Below, piece after piece: positions 1-7,552 of a DNA stretch of 39,936 nt. The position numbers and the translations under genes were made by a program. This DNA comes from Cupriavidus sp. D384 (GTDB lineage Bacteria; Pseudomonadota; Gammaproteobacteria; Burkholderiales; Burkholderiaceae). The first letter of the stretch is position 1, and each line of letters opens with the position of its first letter. The notes beneath the pieces are model-generated. The model did not search any database. It saw only the letters and a program-made list of their open reading frames with translations, and was not told the DNA's origin. Where the stretch lies: the NCBI RefSeq assembly GCF_001652915.1, contig NZ_BBQI01000016.1, positions 1-39,936 on the forward strand. Direction: 5' to 3'.

Positions 1-49
1 CAGATTGTGCAAAACGGCGAACCTCGGGGCTTGCGGGGGAAAGCCTCAC
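1..49 (-). CDS. possible 5' end of a further gene downstream of the LysM gene (partial)
   Basis: Twelve bases after the LysM gene stop, a GTG at 49-47 opens a minus-strand frame that stays open to the window edge (residues MRLSPASPEVRRFAQS if GTG is the start). No good ribosome binding site precedes it and 16 codons cannot identify a family. The position, third in a vgrG-LysM unit, is where a T6SS effector, adaptor or immunity gene would be expected. This is an inference from context only. Confidence 0.25.
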   Translation of the reverse strand, partial: MRLSPASPEVRRFAQS

Positions 50-60
50 CGCTTGCGCGG

Positions 61-513
61 TCAGTACTTCAGCAGCCTGCTAGGGCTATGGAAAGTGAAT
101 TGATGGGAACCGGGAAACATCTTTAACTCCGACAAAAATTTTTCTCCACCGCCTATTTTCTCGACAAACACGCGTGGCCGCACATTCGTCCCATATATAC
201 GAATCGGCGGAAGCACCCCGAAACTATCGGTGGATAGCCTGTAATCATACGGTCCGGCATAGATATGAGCGTTAAGACCGGCAATTGGCATGCCAACGGC
301 ATCCACGAAATAGAGCCAAAATTCACTGAATCCGTTTTCTTCAGAGGTAGCATCACCAGCCGGAATGGGAATAATTAATTGCTGGCCGACGTGTATATAG
401 TTTGGCTCCTTTATATTGTTTTTATCCATCAGAACATCTCGATCGACACCATGACGATTTGAAATCTCCTCGATCGTGTCTCCGGCCTTGACGATATATA
501 CGGTTTGTTTCAT
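61..513 (-). CDS. small LysM-domain protein encoded with VgrG (candidate T6SS cargo or adaptor)
   Basis: About 150 residues. The N-terminal 50 form a LysM module: YIVKAGDTIEEISNRHGV, then NYIHVGQQLIIP. LysM domains bind N-acetylglucosamine polymers such as peptidoglycan. After a short linker, residues 65-150 look beta-rich (FWLYFVDAVGMPIAGLNAHI), in the style of a prealbumin-like or carboxypeptidase-regulatory fold; that fold is inferred by eye. No signal peptide is seen. The chosen ATG (513-511) overlaps the vgrG stop and has GGGGA four bases upstream; a GTG at 516 is the alternative. The overlap implies translational coupling to vgrG. The gene is AT-rich for this genome: 361-420 has 23 G/C of 60. 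It could be an effector, an effector adaptor or a spike-tip accessory; no catalytic motif is visible. Confidence 0.8.
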   Translation of the reverse strand: MKQTVYIVKAGDTIEEISNRHGVDRDVLMDKNNIKEPNYIHVGQQLIIPIPAGDATSEENGFSEFWLYFVDAVGMPIAGLNAHIYAGPYDYRLSTDSFGVLPPIRIYGTNVRPRVFVEKIGGGEKFLSELKMFPGSHQFTFHSPSRLLKY

Positions 514-3086
514 CACTTCCCCGTCGAATCAGCGCCATCGCTGTCGAGAAAACTATCGCAATCACGATCGAAGTCCATATCAGAAAATACGGCCCACTCC
601 CCATTCCCGAATAGAATGGTTCGGTGACTCGCTTCGCTTGCCTCCAGTCTTGAGGCCCCTGAGGTTTCGCTATTAGATTGTTCCAATAGCGTCATGCCTT
701 CGCTCGACGACTCAAACACCTGGTATCGGACGCCGTTCAACGCTGCGCCATCTTCCATGGATCGAAACAGCAGCTTTTGACTATAGAGTCCATTTTCTGG
801 GCCAGGTAAATCTGGGAGCTCAGTCATTCTCGAAGCAGGCCCCTTTCTGGAGAGTGATGCGGACCGAATGCAGCGTTCCCCTACCGTACCATCTTCGATG
901 CCGGAACCCGTTAATCGAAGATAGGAGCCACCGCACATCAACAAGAGCTCTTTCTTTGCAGCAATAACTACCTTTCCATTCGCACTCGATATGGTCATAT
1001 CTTTATCTGCTGCCACCGCCATTTCGTCGTTTTGCGATTGAATCTCTACCTTTCCGGACCCGGAGAGTATCTTTATTCCGATCTTTCTGGAAAATAGGGA
1101 AATCGCTTCGCCGGCTGCGACGGTAAAGCGTCGAAGGACACCGAAATCGGTGCTTCCTTGACTATTGACAGCGACATGGCCTTGCGCAGCCAAATGAAGT
1201 TCTTCACCGCTCGTGATCGCCACGCCTGCAGGAGCACTGGCAAGAAGAACCGCTTGCTGTAACTGTCTCAGGCGCTGCTCCAGAAACTGGCGTTGTTCTT
1301 CAACCTGCGCCACGACAGCTTGTGCCTCTCGAGCACTACGTGCGAGCGCCTGCATCTCCGACAGCGCAGCATCCAGACGTGAAGTGGCGGACTGCATGTC
1401 CAGTTGCGCCCCACCGGCCCCAGGCTGATCATCCGCCGACAAAAACAACCCCTTGCCCGCCCGCACCGCGCCCCAATGCGATGTCCGCAACTCAAACCCC
1501 TGCCCCCGCTCCTTCATCTGGCGGTCCACCAGATACCCGAGGTTCAGTTGCGACTTGCCGCCGTACTCGGTCGACAGCTTGATCCCCTCATGCCCCTCCC
1601 AGTCCTCGAAGCGCAGCTTGTTATTGCGCTGCGTGCGGATCACGTTGCGCGATTGCCAGCCGTCGCGGCCGATGATCAGGTCGGGCTTGTGGCTGTTGTG
1701 CAGCGCGTGGGCGATATAGGGGCGGTTCGGGTTGCCGTCGTGAAACGCGATGGCGACCTCGGTGCCTTCCAGCAGCGGGAAGTGGAAGCCGGTCTGCACG
1801 GCACCGGCGAACGGCTTGGCCAGCCGCAGCGGTACGCTTTCCTGGCCATTTGGCCATGCATCGAAGTCGAGGTCGAAGCGGACGGTGTAATGGCCGTCCT
1901 GCGTCAGGTAGGCGTATTTGTATTGACCCGGCGACGTGACGCGACCGCTCAGCGTGCCGGCGATGCGCGGCCATTTGGCTTCGTCGACTGGCAGACGGAA
2001 GCGCCGGTCCGACGGAATCGCCTGATAGGTATTCCGATAAGCCTGATCGCGGGCGCCCGTGTGGATGACTTCGGTAATGACCTGGCCGTTTGGCGCATCC
2101 GGCAGCGTCGTATCCATGCGCAGGATGCGCGCCGGGCGCAACGCCAGCACGTTGCTGTCACCCTGATAGACGACCTGGCCGGCGATGGCCGCCTCGTGGC
2201 GTAGCAGCGCCTCCCACTTCGCGCCAGCCATATCCAGATGATGGGTGCCGTGGACGTATGGCTCGCCATAAGTCGTCCGATCCTTGTATGCAATGTTGGC
2301 GTCGGCCTTGAGCCGCTCGTAGGCGTGCGCGGGGTTGTAGTCCGATGCCAGGATCGATCTGGCGACGGTTCTCGTATCGGTACGAATCGCAAAGACCGCT
2401 TCGGTGCCTGACTCCAGCCCGGCTGTCTCCCGATAGGGCACGCGCAGTTCCGGCTGATAGATGTAGTGGTCGATGTCGTCCCCGAACACCGCAATTTCGC
2501 CAAATTTCCCCGGCGCGAAGTAGCAGTACATGCCTTCCTGCTCCATCAGCAGGCGCACGTAGTCCCAATCGGACATCTGGTACTGCAGGCGGAACTTGTG
2601 CTCGGGATAGTCGCGCCGTAGCCGGAAAGCGAATTGATGGCCCTCGAGGTCGTGGCTGCGCAGGATCGCCTCGATGATCTGCGGTGCGGTCTTGTGCTGA
2701 TAGACACGGCTGCGCGGCGTCAGCCGCAGGCGCGTCACCGGCGGCTCCACCACCATCTCGTAGCCGTGGAAGTCGCGCGTCTGACGGGTCTTCGAGAACG
2801 CCGGAATCCATCCCGCAAAACGGCGTGGCTCGCTGCCATCGCCCGGGTCGATGACGAAGGTGGCCGGACGATTCAGGTAGTCGGCACGGTCCAGTTCCAG
2901 CGGATGGGTCAACTGGACGGTGACCTGGTAAGGCTTGCCGAGTGACTCGACGGCCTTGAACGAGACCACCGACAGGGCGATGGCGGTGGGCGCGGCGGGG
3001 ACTTCGAGGCGGTAGGACTGATTTCGGATCCGCCCTCCGACGAACCCCACCGCTGCTTGCCCCACCTGCATCCATTCGTCCGCCAT
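513..3086 (-). CDS. vgrG: T6SS spike protein VgrG (TssI) with a C-terminal extension
   Basis: An 857-residue VgrG, the trimeric spike that caps the Hcp tube and carries effectors out of the cell. In order: a gp27-like base domain (about 1-370), a gp5 OB-fold (about 385-480, RIAGTLSGRVTSPGQYKYAY and FPLLEGTEVAIAFHDGNPNR), a predicted coiled coil (about 560-612, rich in Q, E, L and R), a DUF2345 beta-helix region (about 612-728) and a tail of about 129 residues. The tail (KLLFRSMEDGAALNGVRYQV) resembles the transthyretin-like docking domains known at some VgrG C-termini; that resemblance is an inference. The start is taken at the ATG at 3086, preceded by GGGAGTGGAG, rather than an in-frame upstream codon at 3125. 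The gene is divergent from tssB and coupled to a LysM gene. Base composition falls in the 3' third (see findings). Confidence 0.96.
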   Translation of the reverse strand: MADEWMQVGQAAVGFVGGRIRNQSYRLEVPAAPTAIALSVVSFKAVESLGKPYQVTVQLTHPLELDRADYLNRPATFVIDPGDGSEPRRFAGWIPAFSKTRQTRDFHGYEMVVEPPVTRLRLTPRSRVYQHKTAPQIIEAILRSHDLEGHQFAFRLRRDYPEHKFRLQYQMSDWDYVRLLMEQEGMYCYFAPGKFGEIAVFGDDIDHYIYQPELRVPYRETAGLESGTEAVFAIRTDTRTVARSILASDYNPAHAYERLKADANIAYKDRTTYGEPYVHGTHHLDMAGAKWEALLRHEAAIAGQVVYQGDSNVLALRPARILRMDTTLPDAPNGQVITEVIHTGARDQAYRNTYQAIPSDRRFRLPVDEAKWPRIAGTLSGRVTSPGQYKYAYLTQDGHYTVRFDLDFDAWPNGQESVPLRLAKPFAGAVQTGFHFPLLEGTEVAIAFHDGNPNRPYIAHALHNSHKPDLIIGRDGWQSRNVIRTQRNNKLRFEDWEGHEGIKLSTEYGGKSQLNLGYLVDRQMKERGQGFELRTSHWGAVRAGKGLFLSADDQPGAGGAQLDMQSATSRLDAALSEMQALARSAREAQAVVAQVEEQRQFLEQRLRQLQQAVLLASAPAGVAITSGEELHLAAQGHVAVNSQGSTDFGVLRRFTVAAGEAISLFSRKIGIKILSGSGKVEIQSQNDEMAVAADKDMTISSANGKVVIAAKKELLLMCGGSYLRLTGSGIEDGTVGERCIRSASLSRKGPASRMTELPDLPGPENGLYSQKLLFRSMEDGAALNGVRYQVFESSSEGMTLLEQSNSETSGASRLEASEASHRTILFGNGEWAVFSDMDFDRDCDSFLDSDGADSTGK

Positions 3087-3348
3087 GGTTCTCCACTCCC
3101 GTCGCTTCGCGCCGCAGTGCCGCACGCAAGATGCCGCACGCTACCGGGAATTCATGATTGGAGAAACCGTTGAGATCGTCTTTTCTGACCCACTGCAAAC
3201 CGCCTTCCGCTACCGCTCAATTTTCGCAACTCTGTGATGTACGACACGGATTGTGCAGTGCTAAAACGCCACGGGTTCGCGCACCGGATGACGCTGCATA
3301 CCGGCCGGGCGAACACCAATCGATTGCAGTGCAACAGGAAATCAGACA

Positions 3349-3855
3349 ATGGCTGAAAGCTTCCAGAACGAAGTGCCGAAGGCGCGGGTAAACATCAAGC
3401 TCGACCTGCACACCGGCGGGGCGCAGACGAAGGTCGAGTTGCCGCTAAAACTGTTGGTCCTGGGCGACTACGGAAACGGGCGAGACACCCGCTCGCTGGC
3501 CGAACGCGAAAAGGTATCCATCAACAAGAACAACTTCGACGCGGTGCTTGCCGATTTCAATCCAAGGGCGCGCATCGCAGTGGAAAACACCCTGTCCGAC
3601 GACGGGTCGGAACTGCCCGTCGATCTCGATTTCCGCTCGATCGACGATTTCAAGCCCGAAGCCGTCGCCAGCCGCGTGCCTGAACTGCGCGCGCTGATGG
3701 CGGCGCGCAACCTGCTGCGCGACCTCAAATCCAATTTGCTCGACAACGCCACGTTCCGCCGGGAACTGGAGAAGATACTCAAGGACCCTGCCCGTTCCGA
3801 ACGCCTAAGAGCCGACCTCCAGGGAATTACGCAGGACAGATCCGCCACCCACTGA
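3349..3855 (+). CDS. tssB: T6SS contractile sheath small subunit TssB (VipA)
   Basis: A 168-residue protein matching the TssB/VipA family in length and sequence: an N-terminal basic/beta segment (PKARVNIKLDLHTGG), the core KLLVLGDYGNGRDTRSLAEREKVSI split around positions 33-57, and a helical C-terminus with RALMAARNLLRDLKSNLLDN. TssB pairs with TssC to build the cytoplasmic contractile sheath around the Hcp tube. It is the first gene of a plus-strand T6SS operon, 22 bases ahead of tssC, and is divergent from vgrG across a 262-base gap (3087-3348) that must hold promoters for both directions. I could not assign a sigma-54 or sigma-70 box there with confidence. The start ATG follows a CAGGA motif. 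Confidence 0.97.
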   Translation: MAESFQNEVPKARVNIKLDLHTGGAQTKVELPLKLLVLGDYGNGRDTRSLAEREKVSINKNNFDAVLADFNPRARIAVENTLSDDGSELPVDLDFRSIDDFKPEAVASRVPELRALMAARNLLRDLKSNLLDNATFRRELEKILKDPARSERLRADLQGITQDRSATH

Positions 3856-3877
3856 ACGGCCCTCGAGGAGATATTTC

Positions 3878-5425
3878 ATGTCGAAACAAGAAATCGCGGC
3901 CGCGCAAGGCCAGCCCCAAGCGCAAGCCGTGGTGGATGGCGCGGCCAGGAGCGTCTACGAATCCCTGTGCGAAAAGCTCAATCTGACACCAGTCACCAGT
4001 ACGCGTCCGGTCGAATCCTTCGAATGCGCCGACGCCCTTTCCGACTCCTCGCTTGACGAACGCGTCACGCAAGCCATGAGCGTTTTCCTGAAAATGATTC
4101 AGGAATCGGCCCAGCAAGTGGATCGACTCGACAAGAGCCTGCTCGACTTCCATATTGCCAAGCTTGACGCCCAGATCAGCCGCCAGCTTGATGCGATCAT
4201 GCATCACGCGGCGTTCCAGGAAATTGAGTCAGCGTGGCGCGGCCTGAAGTTTCTGGTGGATCGCACCGATTTCCGCAAGAACGTCAAGATCGAGGTACTT
4301 GATGTTTCGAAGGATGCGCTACGGCAGGACTTCGAAGATACGCCAGAAGTTATCCAGAGCGGCCTATACCTGCATACGTATATTCGCGAGTACGACACCC
4401 CCGGCGGCGAGCCGATCGGCTCGATCATCTCGAACTATGCGTTTGATCGCGGCGCGCAGGATATCGCACTGCTTCGCAATATTGCGAAGGTTTCCGCGGC
4501 CGCGCACATGCCATTCATCGGCACGGTGTCTCCGCAGTTCTTCGGTAAGGAATCGATGGAGGAAGTTGCCAGCATCCGCGACATCGGCAATTACTTCGAT
4601 CGCGCCGAGTACCTGAAATGGAAGAGCTTTCGCGACTCGGACGACGCGCGCTATATCGGCCTGACATTGCCGCGATTTCTGGCACGCCTGCCGTACGGGC
4701 CGGAAACCGTGCCAGTGCGCGCGTTCAACTATACCGAAGCCGTCAAAGGCCCAGACCATCGCCGCTACCTGTGGGCCAGCGCGTCGTTCGCCTTTGCGGC
4801 CAACATGGTGCGCAGCTTCGTCCGAAATGGCTGGTGTGTGCAAATCCGCGGACCGCAGGCCGGTGGTCTCGTCGAAAACCTGCCAATCCATCTCTACGAC
4901 CTGGGTACTGGCAACCAGGCCAAGATTCCAACCGAGGTGCTGATTCCGGAAACACGCGAGTTCGAGTTCGCCAATCTCGGCTTTATCCCGCTTTCCTACT
5001 ACAAGAATCATGATTTCGCGTGCTTTTTCTCCGCGCACTCCGCGCAAAAGCCGGCGCTTTACGAGACCCGTGAAGCGACGGCAAACAGCCGGGTCAACGC
5101 GCGTTTGCCGTACATCTTCCTGCTGTCGCGCATCGCTCATTATTTGAAGCTGATCCAGCGCGAGAACATCGGCACGACAAAGGACCGCCGCGTTCTGGAG
5201 CTTGAACTCAATACCTGGATCAAGACCCTCGTGACGGAAATGACCGATCCGGGCGACGAGCTTCAGGCTTCGCATCCGCTGCGCGAGGCCAAGGTTGTCG
5301 TCGAGGATATCGAGGACAACCCGGGATTCTTCCGCGTCAAGCTCTTCATCGTGCCGCATTTCCAGATTGAAGGGATGGACATCAATCTGTCATTGGTCTC
5401 GCAAATGCCGAAGGCGAAGAATTGA
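3878..5425 (+). CDS. tssC: T6SS contractile sheath large subunit TssC (VipB)
   Basis: A 515-residue TssC/VipB, the large sheath subunit. Family hallmarks are visible throughout: FQEIESAWRGLKFLVDRTDF near residue 110, the block around YGPETVPVRAFNYTE near 270, and the highly conserved C-terminus RVKLFIVPHFQIEGMDINLS. It assembles with TssB as the contractile sheath, and ClpV disassembles the contracted form. The length is normal and the gene is intact. The start is supported by GAGGAGAT seven bases upstream. It is followed by a 132-base gap containing three successive hairpins before tssK, the longest gap inside this operon apart from the divergent promoter. Confidence 0.98.
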   Translation: MSKQEIAAAQGQPQAQAVVDGAARSVYESLCEKLNLTPVTSTRPVESFECADALSDSSLDERVTQAMSVFLKMIQESAQQVDRLDKSLLDFHIAKLDAQISRQLDAIMHHAAFQEIESAWRGLKFLVDRTDFRKNVKIEVLDVSKDALRQDFEDTPEVIQSGLYLHTYIREYDTPGGEPIGSIISNYAFDRGAQDIALLRNIAKVSAAAHMPFIGTVSPQFFGKESMEEVASIRDIGNYFDRAEYLKWKSFRDSDDARYIGLTLPRFLARLPYGPETVPVRAFNYTEAVKGPDHRRYLWASASFAFAANMVRSFVRNGWCVQIRGPQAGGLVENLPIHLYDLGTGNQAKIPTEVLIPETREFEFANLGFIPLSYYKNHDFACFFSAHSAQKPALYETREATANSRVNARLPYIFLLSRIAHYLKLIQRENIGTTKDRRVLELELNTWIKTLVTEMTDPGDELQASHPLREAKVVVEDIEDNPGFFRVKLFIVPHFQIEGMDINLSLVSQMPKAKN

Positions 5426-5436
5426 TCCATTGAAGC

Positions 5437-5530
5437 CGGGGCATCACGCCCCGCATGCATCGAAGGCTGTCGTGCCGGAACTCTTGTTTCCTTGCACGAC
5501 AGAGTTTCCTGCTGGCCGGCGGCCGGCCAG
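5437..5530 (+). promoter_or_regulatory. three consecutive RNA hairpins in the tssC-tssK gap
   Basis: Seen directly: (a) 5437-5453, arms CGGGGC/GCCCCG with a 5-nt loop; (b) 5467-5502, perfect 9-bp arms CTGTCGTGC/GCACGACAG with an 18-nt loop; (c) 5512-5530, perfect 8-bp arms CTGGCCGG/CCGGCCAG with a 3-nt loop. None is followed by a U-run, so a simple intrinsic terminator is unlikely. Placement just after the abundant sheath genes suggests an RNA-stability element or partial attenuator. The function is an inference. Confidence 0.5.
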
Positions 5531-5557
5531 GCGGGCCCACGGCAATTACCGATCAAC

Positions 5558-6904
5558 ATGAAGATTTGCAGACCATTGTGGACGCAGGGGATTTTCATGA
5601 CTCCCCAGCATTTTCAACAACAGGCATTGTGGGAACGTCATGTTGACGAGCAGGTTGCACGGATTTCCAGTCCTGAACCCTGGGGTGTGATCCGTGTCGA
5701 GCTCGACGACCACGCATTAAGCGTTGACCGGCTGAGTCTCGACACCCTGACTGTGCGGATGCCCGATGGCACGCTTGTGGATACCGACACGGCAGACCTT
5801 CTTCCTTCGCCGCGCGACCTTGGTGTGGTACCTGACGGAACCGCTAGCGTGGTCGTCACAATCGGCCTGCCATTGTTCGACGCGCAAGGCGGCAACTGCG
5901 TCGAGGAAGGCGCTGCCTCCACGCGGCCGCGTCGTTTTCTGCGAGAGTATCGAGCCCTTGCAGATCTGCTCGGCGATGGCCAGGAGGAAGTCAGCGTTGA
6001 ACGGCATGCGCTTTCCCTGCTCTTTGATTTCGAGGAGGCCACCGATTTCGTTACCTGCCCGATCGCGCGTCTGGTCCGTACGACGCGAGGGCATTTCGAA
6101 GTCGATCACACCTTTGTGCCGCCGTGTCTGTTCCTGTCCGCCAGCAAACGACTGACGGAACGTACTCACCGGCTATCGGAAATTCTCGCGGCAAAGAGCG
6201 CGAGCCTCGCGGTACGTCGACGGGAACGCTCAGACCAGATAGCCGACTTCGCCGTGGCGGACGTGGCGTTGTTCTGGCTTTTGCACAGCGTCAATGGCAC
6301 GTGGCCGGAGTTGGCGCGCCTTTCCGCCGCCCCACAGCAGCACCCGGAGCACCTCTATCGTGTGCTCGCCAGGCTGGCCGGCTCGCTGTTGACCTTCTCC
6401 ACGACGGAAACGCTTGCCGCCATACCCGCCTACCATCATCGCGCGCCTGAAGCGGCGTTTGCTATGCTGGAAGCGTTGATCCGACGGCTGCTCGATTCGG
6501 TCATTCCGACGCGTGTAGTGCCGATTGCACTGGAACGCACGCGCCCCACGATCTGGCTCGGTCAGCTCCACGACCAGCGGCTTGTCGAGGGTGCCGACTA
6601 CTACCTTTCCGTACAAGCAACCGTCCCGGCCCACACGCTGCTTGAGCAGATGCCCCGCCTTTGCAAGGCCGGCGCGCCCGACGAAGTCGAACAAATCATC
6701 AATTCCGCCCTCCATGGCATCCCGTTGCAGCCGTCGGCAAGGCTGCCGCCTGCCATCCCCGTGCGAATCGAGAACCAGTACTTTGCGCTGGACAGCTCGC
6801 ACCCCGCGTTCTCACGGATGCTCGACGCCCGGGCATGCCAGTTCTACGTCCCGGCCTCGTTGCCGGATGTCTCCCTTGAGCTTTTTGCGGTGCTGCCGGC
6901 ATGA
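5558..6904 (+). CDS. tssK: T6SS baseplate protein TssK
   Basis: A 448-residue TssK, the trimeric baseplate component that links the phage-like baseplate to the membrane complex. The N-terminus has the family signature MKICRPLWTQGIFMTPQHFQ, which is why the start is put at 5558 although the frame is open from 5492 and the upstream SD is weak. Mid-protein features include LLHSVNGTWPELARLSAAPQ, and the C-terminal domain includes IPVRIENQYFALDSS, as in other TssK proteins. The stop codon overlaps the tssL start (ATGA at 6901-6904), indicating coupled translation with its membrane-complex partner. The gene is intact. Confidence 0.96.
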   Translation: MKICRPLWTQGIFMTPQHFQQQALWERHVDEQVARISSPEPWGVIRVELDDHALSVDRLSLDTLTVRMPDGTLVDTDTADLLPSPRDLGVVPDGTASVVVTIGLPLFDAQGGNCVEEGAASTRPRRFLREYRALADLLGDGQEEVSVERHALSLLFDFEEATDFVTCPIARLVRTTRGHFEVDHTFVPPCLFLSASKRLTERTHRLSEILAAKSASLAVRRRERSDQIADFAVADVALFWLLHSVNGTWPELARLSAAPQQHPEHLYRVLARLAGSLLTFSTTETLAAIPAYHHRAPEAAFAMLEALIRRLLDSVIPTRVVPIALERTRPTIWLGQLHDQRLVEGADYYLSVQATVPAHTLLEQMPRLCKAGAPDEVEQIINSALHGIPLQPSARLPPAIPVRIENQYFALDSSHPAFSRMLDARACQFYVPASLPDVSLELFAVLPA

Positions 6905-7551
6905 CAACATTGCCCACTGTTCTTCCATTGGCCCTGCGCGATACCGCGCTGACGGTGACCGAGCTTGCCCAGGGCGCAAGGCCAGCCGGTACTTTCGAAT
7001 CGTTTCGCGCCACCTGCCTGGGACACATTGCCGACCTGAAGGCAGAGTTCGAGGCAGCGGGGCAGCCATCGCCAGTCATTGCGGATGCCGCCTACGCGCT
7101 GTGCGCCCTGTTCGACGAGATCGCCCTGCGTCATCTCTCCGAAGCGGCGCGTGAGGCCTGGGAGCGGGAACCGCTTCAGGTTCGTGAGTTTCAGAGCTAC
7201 GACGCAGGCGACGCCCTGATTGCGCGCATCGAACAGAGACTCGCAGAGCCGCAACCGGTCGTACCGTTGCTACTGGTTTTCTATACGGTCATGGGACTCG
7301 GCTTCCGCGGGCGATTTGCCCTGGATGACAGCCCATCCCGTGAGCAGCTGATAGGCGCGATCGATGCGCAGTTGGAGCGGGCGGGCTTGCGAAAGCACGT
7401 CGGCCCCATGGTCATCACCGCGGGCAAGGAACACCGCCGATGGAACATGCCGCCCCTCGCCTGGGTGGCGGTCGCCTTGGCAGCGGCAGGCCTGATCTAC
7501 ATCGCGCTGGATCGCTGGCTGGATTCATCCATCGCCCGGCTGTCTGCTTGA
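6901..7551 (+). CDS. tssL: T6SS membrane-complex protein TssL (DotU/IcmH family)
   Basis: A 216-residue DotU-type TssL. It has the cytoplasmic helical-bundle domain (AYALCALFDEIAL near residue 60-75 and LLLVFYTVMGLGFRGRF near 120-140, both family hallmarks) and one C-terminal transmembrane helix (about 184-203, LAWVAVALAAAGLIYIAL). TssL anchors TssK/baseplate to the inner membrane with TssM and TssJ, neither of which is in this window. This short form lacks the OmpA/peptidoglycan-binding extension found in some TssL proteins. That function appears to be supplied by the next gene, whose ATG lies one base after the tssL stop. Confidence 0.96.
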   Translation: MTTLPTVLPLALRDTALTVTELAQGARPAGTFESFRATCLGHIADLKAEFEAAGQPSPVIADAAYALCALFDEIALRHLSEAAREAWEREPLQVREFQSYDAGDALIARIEQRLAEPQPVVPLLLVFYTVMGLGFRGRFALDDSPSREQLIGAIDAQLERAGLRKHVGPMVITAGKEHRRWNMPPLAWVAVALAAAGLIYIALDRWLDSSIARLSA

Positions 7552-7552
7552 G

